Positions 51,177 through 59,751 of a stretch of 64,000 nt of DNA are shown here, piece after piece (within the stretch, counting starts at the first letter, position 1; every line of letters begins with the position of its first letter). The position numbers were made by a program, and so were the translations under genes. The stretch lies in the NCBI RefSeq assembly GCF_014836885.1, contig NZ_JACSPY010000003.1:62001-126000 (forward strand), read 5' to 3'. Under the pieces are notes generated by a model. The model worked only from the letters and a program-made list of their open reading frames with translations, ran no database searches and was not told the origin of the DNA. This DNA comes from Brevibacterium gallinarum. GTDB lineage: Bacteria > Actinomycetota > Actinomycetes > Actinomycetales > Brevibacteriaceae.

Positions 51177-51656
51177 CTATTCGAGCACCAGCGGTTCGTC
51201 CGGCACGTCCCGGCGCTGCACCATCTGCACCAGGGTCGGCAGCTGCGGCGGGTAGATGACGTCGGTGGTGGAGCTCAGCTCGGACAGCGACCACCACCGG
51301 CCTTCGACGATCGAGGCCTTTTCGATGTCAGTCCAGATCGCCTCATCGAAGTCGAAGTCCTCATCGCACTGCATGCCGTAATAGGTCTCGTGCTGGATCG
51401 TCGAGTGGTGCTTGAACTCCATGACGAACGAGCGGCTGGCCAGCGGGCCGAGGAGGTCGGCTGGGTCGCACTCGATGCCGGCTTCCTCGGAGAGCTCGCG
51501 TGCGGCTGTCTGCACGGCGGTCTCACCGAGTTGGGCACCGCCACCGCAGGTGATCCACCAGTGGCGTGAATCGTCGTGCATGTCCTTGACATGCAGCAGG
51601 AGCACCTCTCCTGCCGGGTTGAGCAGCACGACGCGTGCTGCGGTGCGGGCTTTCAT
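51177..51656 (-). CDS. Nudix hydrolase
   Basis: 159 residues. Nudix box around residues 38-60: GGGAQLGETAVQTAARELSEEAG reads as Gx5Ex7REUxEEx (complete). N-terminal strands ARVVLLNPAGEVLLLH. Substrate unknown. ATG at 51656 has AGAGGAA 5 nt upstream; an upstream in-frame start at 51749 has no support. Free-standing between yebC and the S9 peptidase. Confidence 0.92.
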   Translation of the reverse strand: MKARTAARVVLLNPAGEVLLLHVKDMHDDSRHWWITCGGGAQLGETAVQTAARELSEEAGIECDPADLLGPLASRSFVMEFKHHSTIQHETYYGMQCDEDFDFDEAIWTDIEKASIVEGRWWSLSELSSTTDVIYPPQLPTLVQMVQRRDVPDEPLVLE

Positions 51657-51750
51657 TCTGCTTCCTCTCGGCTGAGCTGGTGCGCCAGCTCTCGTGCGGT
51701 CGTTTGCGGCGGCCTCCCGCCGGGACTGCGGGGGCGCGGTGGATATCACT

Positions 51751-53784
51751 TCAGGTGCGCAGGTGCGTGCTCCACCAGTTGAGCATGTGTTCGAAGCGCT
51801 GCACGCGGTGCCGCGGCTGGCCGGTGCGGGAGAGCCCGTGGCTCTCGCCGGGGAAGATGAGCAGCTCGGTGTGCGTGCCGGCGCGCTGCAGGGCGGCGTA
51901 GTACCGCTGCGCCTGCTCCAGCGGGCAGCGGAAGTCGCGTTCGGAGTGGATGACGAGCGTCGGAGTGGTGTTGCCCTCGATATCCGTCATCGGCGACTGG
52001 GCGGCGATCCGCTCCGGGTCGCGTCCGGAGTACTCCTCGCTGAAGAACCGGCCGATGTCAGAGGTGCCGATGAAGGTCGTCGGGTCGAGGTAGCCGCGTT
52101 CGACGATGCCGGCGGCGAACCGGCCCTCGGCATTGAGGACCATCGCGGTGAGGTAGCCGCCGTAGGATCCGCCCTGGATGCCGAGCCGGCTGGCATCGAG
52201 CTGCGGGTGGGCGGCCAGTGCCGCATCGAGGATCGCGAGCACATCAGCGTGTGCCGGAGCGGCCATATCGCCTTGCACGGCCTGCCCCCAGGCGCGTCCG
52301 CGGCCATTGGAGCCGCGCGGGTTGGCATACACGACGGCGTACCCGGCGCCGGTGAGCACCTGGGTCTCGTCGAACAGCGCCTCGGTGTACTGGGAGAACG
52401 GCCCGCCGTGGATGTTGAGGATGACAGGGAACGGGCCTTCACCGTGAGGGATCGCCACCCAGCCGTGCACATCGCCCAGCGGAGTCGTCGCCGACACCGG
52501 CTGCGGGGTGGAGACACGCAGCGGCTCGTCGACGAGGCTGGTGGCGAAGTCGCTGAGCTGGGTGAGGCCGCCTGATGCGTCGATAGCGAAGACCTCACCG
52601 GGTGAGGTGACGGTCGCTGCGGTGACGATGAGCTGCTCGCCGTGCCGGCACAGGCCGGTGACGACGAGTTCGGGCGGGCTCAGCAGGGCTGGTGCGCTCT
52701 CCGCGCCCGAGGCGCCGGTCGCCTCGGCGAGCGTGAGCTCACCGTCTGCCAGGCTCACCGTGCCGGCATCGAGCGGGATGCGGGCGGCGCGCTGGGAGCC
52801 GTCGACGGTGAGGACGACGTAGGCGCAGCCGTCGGCGATGACCGGCCGGATGCCTTCGAGTTCGATTGTCTCATCGCATGTGATCCGGGTGGTCTGGCCG
52901 GTGGAGCGGTCGTGGATGAAGAGACCGGGCAGTGCGGCGACGAAGTCGATGACCGACTGTCGGTGTTCGACGCCGATGAAGGCGATGCGGTCCTCGTCGA
53001 GCCACGTGTGGGCGTGGGCGCTGTGCATGCCCAGGTCGATGCGCTCCATGCCCTCATCGGTGATAAGCCACAGGTGGGAGCGCAGATCGACGTCGCCGGT
53101 CGGCTGTTCGAGGCCTGCGACGACGCTGAGCTGGCCGGCTGGGCTGAACTGCGGGTCGCTGACGTCCTCGGCGTGGTCGGTCAGCTGCACAGACTCAGGC
53201 AGCGTGTCGCTGCCGAGCAGGCTCTCGGCGGTCATCCCCGGGTCGGTCAGGTCGACGGAGAACAGCTGGGTGAGGCGGTCGCCGCCGTAGCCGAGTCCGT
53301 CGCTGAGGTAGCTTGCTGCGGTGATGTGGCGCGGGGCCTCGGCATCGGCGCTGATGTCCTCGTCGGTGCCGTAGCGGCCCTCTTCAGGTGTGCGGGCGAG
53401 GTAGACGGCCCGCTTCCCCGAGGGGTCGAAGGCGAAGCCGCTGACGCCCAGCGGCGCGTCGGTCAGGCGCCTGGCTTCGGCACCGGTGGCGCCGATGTAC
53501 AGCTGCGGGGATTCCTTCGGGCGGGCGGCGCGCAGGAATCCGAAGGCGTCATCGGTGATCGTCAGTGCGCTGTCGTTCCAGCCGTGGCTGAGACGAGTCC
53601 ACTCCCCTGCCGCGCCCGAGGCGGTGGCGGAGCCGGTGCCCGTGACCGGGAGCGGGCGGGCGACGTATTGGGACCGGTAGCTGTTGGCCTCGACGTCGGG
53701 GCGGGTGAGCTGGCAGAAGATGCGCTCGCCGGCCGAGACCGGCTCGGCGCAGCTGATGAGGGAGGTGATGTCGGCTGGTTTCAT
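51751..53784 (-). CDS. S9-family (prolyl oligopeptidase-like) peptidase
   Basis: 677 residues, no signal peptide, so probably cytosolic. N-terminal seven-bladed propeller-type region (about 1-410) and C-terminal alpha/beta hydrolase with nucleophile Ser in GIQGGSYGGYLTAM, Asp in VIHSERDFRCPLEQ and His in FPGESHGLSRTG. Acylaminoacyl peptidase-like. ATG at 53784 has AAGGA 9 nt upstream and overlaps the HIT gene stop by 4 nt. Confidence 0.92.
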   Translation of the reverse strand: MKPADITSLISCAEPVSAGERIFCQLTRPDVEANSYRSQYVARPLPVTGTGSATASGAAGEWTRLSHGWNDSALTITDDAFGFLRAARPKESPQLYIGATGAEARRLTDAPLGVSGFAFDPSGKRAVYLARTPEEGRYGTDEDISADAEAPRHITAASYLSDGLGYGGDRLTQLFSVDLTDPGMTAESLLGSDTLPESVQLTDHAEDVSDPQFSPAGQLSVVAGLEQPTGDVDLRSHLWLITDEGMERIDLGMHSAHAHTWLDEDRIAFIGVEHRQSVIDFVAALPGLFIHDRSTGQTTRITCDETIELEGIRPVIADGCAYVVLTVDGSQRAARIPLDAGTVSLADGELTLAEATGASGAESAPALLSPPELVVTGLCRHGEQLIVTAATVTSPGEVFAIDASGGLTQLSDFATSLVDEPLRVSTPQPVSATTPLGDVHGWVAIPHGEGPFPVILNIHGGPFSQYTEALFDETQVLTGAGYAVVYANPRGSNGRGRAWGQAVQGDMAAPAHADVLAILDAALAAHPQLDASRLGIQGGSYGGYLTAMVLNAEGRFAAGIVERGYLDPTTFIGTSDIGRFFSEEYSGRDPERIAAQSPMTDIEGNTTPTLVIHSERDFRCPLEQAQRYYAALQRAGTHTELLIFPGESHGLSRTGQPRHRVQRFEHMLNWWSTHLRT

Positions 53785-54359
53785 GCGGCCCATTCCTTGG
53801 AGAAGAGTTCGCGGACGTCGGCATGCACCTGCGGCAGTGCCTTCGTCTGCGCGATGATCGGCAGGAAGTTCGCATCCCCGCCCCACCGCGGCACGATGTG
53901 CTGGTGCAGGTGGGCGGCGATGCCGGCGCCGGCGATGCCGCCCTGGTTCATTCCGAGGTTGAAGCCGTGTGGTGATGACACCGCACGGATGACGCGCATC
54001 GCCTGCTGGGTGAAGTGCGCGATCTCGATCGTCTCGGCCTCGGTCAGCTCTGTGTAGTCAGCGACGTGACGGTACGGGCAGATGAGCAGGTGGCCGGGGT
54101 TGTACGGGTAGAGGTTGAGCACGGCGAAGACGTGCTCACCGCGGGCGACGATGAGGCCCTCTTCGTCGTCCTTGCCCGGTGCCAGGCAGAACGGGCATTC
54201 CGGGGTGCTGTCGTCCTTGGGCTTGTTCTGCCCGCCGATGTAGACCATCCGGTGCGGGGTCCACAGCCGCTGCAGACCGTCGGGTTCACCGGGGAACCCG
54301 GCGGCCGCCTCGGGTTCGGGCATCCGGGCGGCTGCCTCGCTGATGTCCTCGCCGGTCAT
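53781..54359 (-). CDS. HIT-family protein (AP4A hydrolase/phosphorylase-like)
   Basis: 192 residues. Histidine triad [14 protein letters not shown] zinc-type motif (ECPFCLAPG), and [19 protein letters not shown]. Close to the mycobacterial HIT protein placed next to thrS (AP4A phosphorylase type in Rv2613c, from memory). ATG start overlaps thrS by 4 nt. Confidence 0.92.
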   Translation of the reverse strand: MTGEDISEAAARMPEPEAAAGFPGEPDGLQRLWTPHRMVYIGGQNKPKDDSTPECPFCLAPGKDDEEGLIVARGEHVFAVLNLYPYNPGHLLICPYRHVADYTELTEAETIEIAHFTQQAMRVIRAVSSPHGFNLGMNQGGIAGAGIAAHLHQHIVPRWGGDANFLPIIAQTKALPQVHADVRELFSKEWAA

Positions 54360-56368
54360 ACCTGCGCCTTCGTCTCGATTGCCTCCACGATCCGCTCGAT
54401 GGCCTCATCAACGGCGACCCCGTTGTCCTGGTTGCCGTCGCGGAACCGGAACGACACAGCGCCCGCGTCACGGTCGTCACCGCCGGCGATGAGGGTGTAG
54501 GGCACCTTCGACTTCGAGGCGTTGCGGATCTTCTTGGGGAACCGGTCATCGGAGTCGTCGACCTCGACGCGCACGCCGCGGGCGCGCAGCTTCGCAGCCA
54601 CCTCGTGCAGGTACGGCGAGAATTCCTCAGCCACCGGCACGCAGGTCACCTGCACCGGGGCCAGCCACACAGGGAACGCGCCGGCGTAGTGTTCGGTGAG
54701 CACGCCGAAGAACCGCTCGATCGACCCGAACTTCGCGGCATGGATCATGACCGGACGCTTGCGGGTGCCGTCAGCGGCCTGATATTCGAGGTCAAAGCGC
54801 TCCGGCTGGTTGAAGTCCAGCTGCACCGTCGACATCTGCCAGCTGCGGCCGAGCGCATCGCGTGCCTGCACGGAGATCTTCGGTCCGTAGAAGGCAGCAC
54901 CGCCGGGATCCGGGACGAGTTCGAGACCGGTCTCCAGGGCAACGGACTCCAGCACCTCGGTTGCCTCCGCCCACACTTCGTCGGAGCCGATGAACTTCTC
55001 CTTCTTCTTCCCGTCCTCATCACGGGTGGAGAGCTCAAGGTAGAAGTCATCGAGGCCGAAGTCGCGCAGCAGCGAGAGCACGAAGTTGATGAGGTGCCGG
55101 ATCTCTTTGGCCGCGTCCTCTTCGGCGACGTAGGAGTGCGAGTCGTCCTGGGTCAGGGCGCGCACACGGGTGAGCCCGTGGATGACGCCGGAGGGCTCGT
55201 CGCGGTAGACGGTGCCGAACTCGAACAGCCGCAGCGGCAGGTCGCGATAGGACCGGCCGCGGGAGCGGTAGATGAGGTTGTGCAGCGGGCAGTTCATCGC
55301 CTTGAGCCGGTACGGGGTGCCGGCCTTGACGATCTCCCCGGTCTCCTCGTCGCGGACCTCGTCGACCTGCAGGGCCGGGAACATGTTCTCCCCGTAGTGC
55401 GGCAGGTGTCCCGAGGTGTAGAAGAGGGACTCCTTGGAGATGTGCGGGGTGCCGACGTAGGAGAAGCCCTCCTCGATGTGACGGCGGCGCACGTAGTCCT
55501 CCATCTCGCGCTTGACGATGCCGCCCTTGGGGTGGAAGACCGGCAGGCCGGAGCCGAGTTCGTCGGGGAAGGAGAACAGGTCGAGTTCGGCGCCGAGCTT
55601 GCGGTGGTCGCGGCGCTCGGCTTCGGCGATGCGGTCCTGGTAGGCCTTGAGGTCCTCCTTCGAGGCCCAGGCGGTGCCGTAGATGCGCTGCAGGGAGGCG
55701 TTGGCCTGGTCACCGCGCCAGTAGGCAGCCGAGGAGCGGGTGACGGCGAAGCCCTGCCCGATGTGCTTGGTGCTCGGCAGGTGCGGTCCGCGACACAGGT
55801 CCTGCCAGACGGCTTCGCCCTGCCGGTTGGTGTTCTCGTACACGGTCAGCTCGTCGCCGCCGACTTCGACGGATGCCTCTTCGTCGTCTCCAGCTTTGGC
55901 GCGGTCGTCGATGAGTTCGAGCTTGTACGGTTCGCTGCCCATGCGGGAGCGCGCTTCGTCTTCGCTCACGACGACGCGCTTGAACTGCTGGCCCTGCTTG
56001 ATGATCTGCTTGGCCCGCTTCTCGATCTGCTTGAGGTCTTCAGGGGTGAAGGGCTCAGCGACGTCGAAGTCGAAGTAGAAGCCGTCGGTGATGTAGGGGC
56101 CGATGCCCAGCTTGGTGCCGGGGAAGAGCTCCTGCACAGCCTGTGCGACGACGTGGCCGGCGGAGTGGCGCAGGATGTTGAGGCCCTCGTCGTCGGCAAG
56201 GGTGATCGGGTTGACGACGTCTCCGGGTGAGAGTTCGCGGTCGAGGTCTGCGGAGGCGCCGTTGAGCTCGATGGCGATGACGTCTTTCCGGTCGGCGTAC
56301 ACCGTCGTGCCGGTCATTCCTTCCTCGAATGGGATCTGTCTGCCCTCGAGTTGAATGGAATCGGCCAC
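54356..56368 (-). CDS. thrS: Threonyl-tRNA synthetase
   Basis: 670 residues. N-terminal TGS, editing domain with HSAGHVVAQ, class-II catalytic core: zinc ligand [11 protein letters not shown], motif 2 [23 protein letters not shown] and [15 protein letters not shown], then the anticodon-binding domain. GTG at 56368 with AAGGAG 7 nt upstream. No T-box in its short leader. Confidence 0.98.
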   Translation of the reverse strand: MADSIQLEGRQIPFEEGMTGTTVYADRKDVIAIELNGASADLDRELSPGDVVNPITLADDEGLNILRHSAGHVVAQAVQELFPGTKLGIGPYITDGFYFDFDVAEPFTPEDLKQIEKRAKQIIKQGQQFKRVVVSEDEARSRMGSEPYKLELIDDRAKAGDDEEASVEVGGDELTVYENTNRQGEAVWQDLCRGPHLPSTKHIGQGFAVTRSSAAYWRGDQANASLQRIYGTAWASKEDLKAYQDRIAEAERRDHRKLGAELDLFSFPDELGSGLPVFHPKGGIVKREMEDYVRRRHIEEGFSYVGTPHISKESLFYTSGHLPHYGENMFPALQVDEVRDEETGEIVKAGTPYRLKAMNCPLHNLIYRSRGRSYRDLPLRLFEFGTVYRDEPSGVIHGLTRVRALTQDDSHSYVAEEDAAKEIRHLINFVLSLLRDFGLDDFYLELSTRDEDGKKKEKFIGSDEVWAEATEVLESVALETGLELVPDPGGAAFYGPKISVQARDALGRSWQMSTVQLDFNQPERFDLEYQAADGTRKRPVMIHAAKFGSIERFFGVLTEHYAGAFPVWLAPVQVTCVPVAEEFSPYLHEVAAKLRARGVRVEVDDSDDRFPKKIRNASKSKVPYTLIAGGDDRDAGAVSFRFRDGNQDNGVAVDEAIERIVEAIETKAQV

Positions 56369-56415
56369 TGCGGTGCTCCTTGGTGTCGTCGGTGATGGCG
56401 GTCGGTGAAAGTCTA

Positions 56416-56441
56416 CCGCTTCTGCTGCCCGGCAGAAGCGG
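56416..56441 (-). terminator. Second hairpin between the DUF4190 gene and thrS
   Basis: CCGCTTCTGC and GCAGAAGCGG pair perfectly (10 bp) around a 6-nt loop. It abuts the hairpin at 56442-56477 with no gap, and is followed on the minus strand by TAGACTTTC. Confidence 0.7.
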
Positions 56442-56477
56442 ATGGGCTGAGGTTCCGCTGCCGGAACCTCAGCCCAT
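56442..56477 (-). terminator. First hairpin after the DUF4190 gene
   Basis: Perfect 16-bp stem ATGGGCTGAGGTTCCG with complement, 4-nt loop, 14 nt after the stop codon. Confidence 0.85.
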
Positions 56478-56491
56478 CTCAGGTGGTCGGA

Positions 56492-57586
56492 TTACTTCTT
56501 CTCGAAGGTGTAGGGGGCGTTGGAGCCCTGGTCCGAGTTCGGGATGGTCACTTCGAGCTTGAGCGAGTCCAGCTCGCTGTGGGGCACCTCGTAGCCGAGA
56601 GCGAATTCCTTCTTCTCTCCGGCTGGGACGGTTTCGAAGGCGAGTCCGCCCGAGTAATCACCGGAGAAGACGTCGTTGCAGGTTCCGCCGGAGTAGGTGC
56701 ATGTGATCAGCGGGAAGCCGGGGTCGAAGTCCGATCCGGAGGTGTTGTCGATGGTGTAGACGACCCGAGCGATCTCGCCGTTGGTCGTGTTGGCGCCGAA
56801 GTCGACGTTGTCCGGTCCGACGGACACGGCCAGCGTCACACCCGATGTCAGGTCCACTGAGCCTTCGGATGCTCCGCTGGCGGGCTGGGTGGGATCTTCG
56901 GTCGGCTCGGCTTCGTCGGTCGGCGGCGCTCCGTTGGTCTGTCCGGGGTCCTGGGTCGCCGAATCAGTCGGCTCATCGGTGGGGTCCTGGCCGGGATCCG
57001 TCGACATGGAGTTGAGGAGGAAGACCTGGACGACGACGAGGATGATCGTGCCCAGCAGGGACAGTCCGCCGAGGATGAGGCCGGCGATGCTCATACCGCG
57101 GTTGGTCGCCTTGTTCTGCTTTGCCGCAGACAGGCCCATGAAGCCGAGGATGATGGCTGCGATTGCCAGCAGGAAGGCGATGCCGGCTACGACGAAGCCG
57201 AGGACCGGGATCCACGCGCCGCCGGAGGTCAGGAACGCGATGATGCCGGCGATGAGTGCGAGGATGCCGAGGATGTTGCGGGCCTTCGAATCGCCGCCGG
57301 AGCCGTAGTCGCTGCCGTAACCGCTGCCGTATCCACCGCCGTACGGGTCGGCCTGGCCGCTGTAGTTCGGTGAGTACTGGTCGGCCGGGCCGGCTTCGCC
57401 GCCGGGGTAGCCGCCGGCTGCCGAGTAGTTGGGGGCCTGCTCACCGTACTGCGGCTGTCCGCCGTAGCTCGGCTGCGAACCGTACTGGGGCTGTCCGCCG
57501 TATCCGGGCTGCGAACCGTATCCGGGCTGTCCGCCCTGGCCGCTGTCGCCGTACGGATCGGAGCCGTATGGGGGCTGAGAAGACAT
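56492..57586 (-). CDS. DUF4190-type membrane protein with N-terminal GQPxYG repeats
   Basis: 364 residues. N-terminal about 100 residues rich in Gly, Gln, Tyr and Pro (GSQPGYGGQPQYGSQPSYG type repeats), then a DUF4190-like membrane unit with three hydrophobic segments (about 105-195; GFMGLSAAKQNKATNRGMSIAGLILG is visible in part), an acidic Asp/Glu/Pro/Thr linker and a C-terminal extracytoplasmic DUF4352-like domain with one Cys pair (ITCTYSGGTCND). ATG at 57586 with AAAAGAGAG upstream. Likely envelope-associated; function unknown. An 11-bp direct repeat lies about 95 nt upstream. Confidence 0.82.
   Translation of the reverse strand: MSSQPPYGSDPYGDSGQGGQPGYGSQPGYGGQPQYGSQPSYGGQPQYGEQAPNYSAAGGYPGGEAGPADQYSPNYSGQADPYGGGYGSGYGSDYGSGGDSKARNILGILALIAGIIAFLTSGGAWIPVLGFVVAGIAFLLAIAAIILGFMGLSAAKQNKATNRGMSIAGLILGGLSLLGTIILVVVQVFLLNSMSTDPGQDPTDEPTDSATQDPGQTNGAPPTDEAEPTEDPTQPASGASEGSVDLTSGVTLAVSVGPDNVDFGANTTNGEIARVVYTIDNTSGSDFDPGFPLITCTYSGGTCNDVFSGDYSGGLAFETVPAGEKKEFALGYEVPHSELDSLKLEVTIPNSDQGSNAPYTFEKK
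57443..57538 (-). repeat. 36-bp tandem repeat in the DUF4190 gene
   Basis: Imperfect copies of a 36-nt unit (plus strand begins ctgtccgccgta, continues ggctgcgaaccgta) encoding 12-residue GSQPxYGGQPxY units. Confidence 0.75.
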
Positions 57587-57680
57587 CGTGGCTCTCTTTT
57601 CAGGTCGAGGTCGGTAAGTGCGTTCCACCCCAGCTTAACCGGCAGGTCCGCCCGTCGGCGCATAGCCTCGTTGCGATCTC

Positions 57681-57700
57681 GTCACAGGACTGTCACAGCG
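57681..57700 (-). promoter_or_regulatory. 11-bp direct repeat resembling an MtrA box
   Basis: GTCACAGGA and GTCACAGCG, starts exactly 11 bp apart. The second copy equals the GTCACAgcg element I recall for MtrA in M. tuberculosis. Located 95 nt upstream of the DUF4190-type start. Confidence 0.45.
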
Positions 57701-57735
57701 GGGTGCACACGCCTGCAGCAGGACCGAGGGAAAGC

Positions 57736-57765
57736 AGAATGCCGGGCGCTTATGCCCGGCATTCT
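57736..57765 (-). terminator. tRNA operon terminator
   Basis: 12-bp perfect stem AGAATGCCGGGC with its complement and a 6-nt loop, beginning 7 nt after the last tRNA. Confidence 0.85.
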
Positions 57766-57772
57766 CGTTCTG

Positions 57773-57844
57773 TGCGCGATACTGGGATCGAACCAGTGAC
57801 CTCTTCCGTGTCAGGGAAGCGCGCTACCGCTGCGCCAATCGCGC
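57773..57844 (-). tRNA. tRNA-Val (GAC)
   Basis: 72-nt cloverleaf with acceptor GCGCGAT/ATCGCGC, D arm, anticodon loop CTGACAC (anticodon GAC), T loop GTTCGAT. CCA is not encoded. Last in the cluster. Confidence 0.96.
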
Positions 57845-57895
57845 CTGTCCCACTTGCGTGGTGGCGTATTCACTTGTGCATGGCGTACAACGCCG

Positions 57896-57967
57896 TGCGC
57901 GATACTGGGATCGAACCAGTGACCTCTTCCGTGTGAAGGAAGCGCGCTACCGCTGCGCCAATCGCGC
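57896..57967 (-). tRNA. tRNA-Val (CAC)
   Basis: 72 nt, identical to the neighbouring Val-GAC gene except in the anticodon loop, which is TTCACAC (anticodon CAC): 2 differences in 72. Separated from it by 51 nt. Confidence 0.96.
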
Positions 57968-57988
57968 TTGCGCCCGAAGGCGAAGCCG

Positions 57989-58059
57989 AGGTGGAGATGG
58001 GATTCGAACCCACGTATACGGCTTTGCAGGCCGCTGCCTCGCCTCTCGGCCACTCCACC
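57989..58059 (-). tRNA. tRNA-Cys (GCA)
   Basis: 71 nt, acceptor GGTGGAG/CTCCACC, anticodon loop CTGCAAA (GCA), T loop GTTCGAATC. CCA not encoded. Confidence 0.96.
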
Positions 58060-58083
58060 GTGAGACGGTCTGGCCTGTCTCCG

Positions 58084-58156
58084 AGCGGATGACGGGACTC
58101 GAACCCGCGACCCTCACCTTGGCAAGGTGATGCTCTACCAACTGAGCCACATCCGC
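58084..58156 (-). tRNA. tRNA-Gly (GCC)
   Basis: 73 nt, acceptor GCGGATG/CATCCGC, anticodon loop TTGCCAA (GCC), T loop GTTCGAGTC. First gene of the Gly-Cys-Val-Val cluster, about 37 nt after the promoter -10. Confidence 0.96.
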
Positions 58157-58192
58157 ATGATTGCGAGGGAGATTTCCTTGCAACGAGAAACA

Positions 58193-58221
58193 ACTCTATC
58201 GGGTGAACTCCGAGTTGCCAA
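58193..58221 (-). promoter_or_regulatory. tRNA operon promoter
   Basis: -35 TTGGCA (58216-58221) and -10 TAGAGT (58193-58198) with the optimal 17-nt spacing. Confidence 0.8.
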
Positions 58222-58231
58222 ATCGCCTGGC

Positions 58232-58247
58232 AGTGACGCTCGTCACA
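58232..58247. promoter_or_regulatory. Crp/GlxR-like dyad upstream of the tRNA promoter
   Basis: AGTGACGCTCGTCACA fits TGTGAn6TCACA with one mismatch (first base). Its centre is about 53 bp upstream of the predicted tRNA transcription start and about 110 bp upstream of the PGPGW gene start. Confidence 0.45.
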
Positions 58248-58337
58248 TGCTCTAGAAGGCCCGTTCTGCCGCTCTCCTGCGCGGTGAGAGCACGCTCACC
58301 TGGGAGGGTGCCGAGGACGCTGTGGAGCCGGAATCCT

Positions 58338-58343
58338 TACACT
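58338..58343 (+). promoter_or_regulatory. -10 element, possible leaderless start of the PGPGW gene
   Basis: TACACT, 6 nt before the GTG at 58350; no ribosome-binding site is present. Confidence 0.45.
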
Positions 58344-58349
58344 GGTGGC

Positions 58350-58820
58350 GTGACACAGCGCCATCCCCGTCCCCAGGGCTGGCTGTCCCGCACGCACAAG
58401 AAGGGTCGGCCGTGGTTTCGCCGTGCCCGGCTGTCGTTCCTGCGCTGGCGCAGATTCATCATGAGCAACCCGCAGACGGCCTTCGTCTACCGCTGGCTCG
58501 TCGGCTGTGTGGGCGGAACCGTCATCGTCATCGGCCTCATCCTCGTGCCGCTGCCGGGCCCTGGATGGCTCATCGTGTTCATCGGCCTGGCGATCATCGC
58601 CTCGGAGTTCCAGTGGGCGCAGGATCTGCTGCTGTGGGGCCGGGCGGTGCTGCACCGGTGGACGGAGTGGCTGCGCGCCAGCCACTGGTCTGTGTCCCTG
58701 GCGATCGGCAGTCTGACGGGCGCGTTCGTCGCGGGCGTGGTGTGGCTGGGTCTGCTCATGACCGGCCTGCCGGACTGGGTGCCGGATTGGCCGGTGTTCC
58801 GCTGGCTGCTGCTGCGCTGA
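58350..58820 (+). CDS. PGPGW-motif membrane protein (TIGR02611 type)
   Basis: 156 residues. Basic N-terminus (SRTHKKGRPWFRRARLSFLRWRR), then two or more transmembrane helices; the family motif LVPLPGPGWLIVFIGLAIIASEFQWA is seen in part around PGPGW. Family members are small actinobacterial inner-membrane proteins of unknown role. GTG at 58350 chosen for the -10 spacing; an ATG at 58461 also exists. Convergent with ppk2 at a 19-nt gap. Confidence 0.82.
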   Translation: MTQRHPRPQGWLSRTHKKGRPWFRRARLSFLRWRRFIMSNPQTAFVYRWLVGCVGGTVIVIGLILVPLPGPGWLIVFIGLAIIASEFQWAQDLLLWGRAVLHRWTEWLRASHWSVSLAIGSLTGAFVAGVVWLGLLMTGLPDWVPDWPVFRWLLLR

Positions 58821-58839
58821 GGCGTGTCGGTGAGCGCAG

Positions 58840-59751
58840 TCAGTCGGTGAACTGCTTGTTGGTCTCCTTGAGATCGCGCAGCTCTTCCTCGGGGTCGAAG
58901 TCCCCGAGGGGCCAGTCGAGGTCGAGCTTCTGCAGCTCGTTGATGAGCAGGCGCACGATCGCCCAGCGCGAGTACCACTTCCGGTCGGCTGGGATGACGT
59001 ACCACGGCGCGTCATCGGTCGAGGTGCGGTCGAGGACGTCCTGGTAGGCCTGTGTGTACTCCGACCAGCGACCGCGGTCGGCTACGTCGCCGCTGTTGTA
59101 CTTCCAGTGCTTGTCCACGCGTCGCAGCCGGTTCTCCAGCCGTTCGGCCTGCTCTTCCTGTGAGACGGTGAGCATGCACTTGACGATATGGATGCCGGAA
59201 TCGGTCAGGCTGTCTTCGAAGCCGTTGATCGTGTCGTAGCGTTCGAGCCACACCGATGGCGGGCGCAGCTTGTGCATCCGCACGGCGAGGATGTCCTCGT
59301 AATGCGATCGGTCGAACACACCGATGTTGCCGAACTTCGGCAGCTCTCGGTAGACCCGCCACAGGAAGTGGTGGGAGGCCTCCTCCTCGGTCGGGACGCC
59401 GAAGGCGGCCACCTGCACTCCGTGCGGGCTGAGCGCGCCGACGACGTGTTTGACGACTCCGCCTTTGCCGGCGGTGTCCCGGCCCTGCAGCACGAGCAGC
59501 ACTGCCTTGCGCAGGTCGCCGGCATTGGCGTTGGCGTACAGGCGCTCCTGGAGGTCTGAGAGCAGCGCATGGTCGATCGCCTGAGCCTTCTTCCCCTCGG
59601 CTTTGTCCCCTGTGAACCCCGGGGTGGCTGAGGTGTCGATGGCTGCGAAGTCGTCACCGGGCCTGAATCGCAGCAGTTCGGCGACCTCCGCCGGTGGCGC
59701 CTGCTCGACGTTGTCGGCAAGCGGCGGCTGCTGAGCGGGTTCGAGCTTCAT
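58840..59751 (-). CDS. ppk2: Polyphosphate kinase 2 (single-domain, class III-like)
   Basis: Transfers phosphate between polyphosphate and nucleotides. 303 residues. Walker A GRDTAGKGG (90-98), Walker B GVFDRSHYEDI with Asp147, and the lid NRLRRVDKHWKYNSGD. The long N-terminal part and HWKYN lid fit the class-III/PPK2_rel group. Direction (synthesis or use of polyphosphate) is not readable. ATG at 59751 has GGAG 5 nt upstream; the ATG at 59754 is an alternative. Overlaps the zapE stop. Confidence 0.93.
   Translation of the reverse strand: MKLEPAQQPPLADNVEQAPPAEVAELLRFRPGDDFAAIDTSATPGFTGDKAEGKKAQAIDHALLSDLQERLYANANAGDLRKAVLLVLQGRDTAGKGGVVKHVVGALSPHGVQVAAFGVPTEEEASHHFLWRVYRELPKFGNIGVFDRSHYEDILAVRMHKLRPPSVWLERYDTINGFEDSLTDSGIHIVKCMLTVSQEEQAERLENRLRRVDKHWKYNSGDVADRGRWSEYTQAYQDVLDRTSTDDAPWYVIPADRKWYSRWAIVRLLINELQKLDLDWPLGDFDPEEELRDLKETNKQFTD

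Noticed and set aside
56369-56491. T-box leader for thrS
   Set aside because: No specifier loop or T-box consensus; the structures are simple perfect hairpins that follow the DUF4190-type gene.
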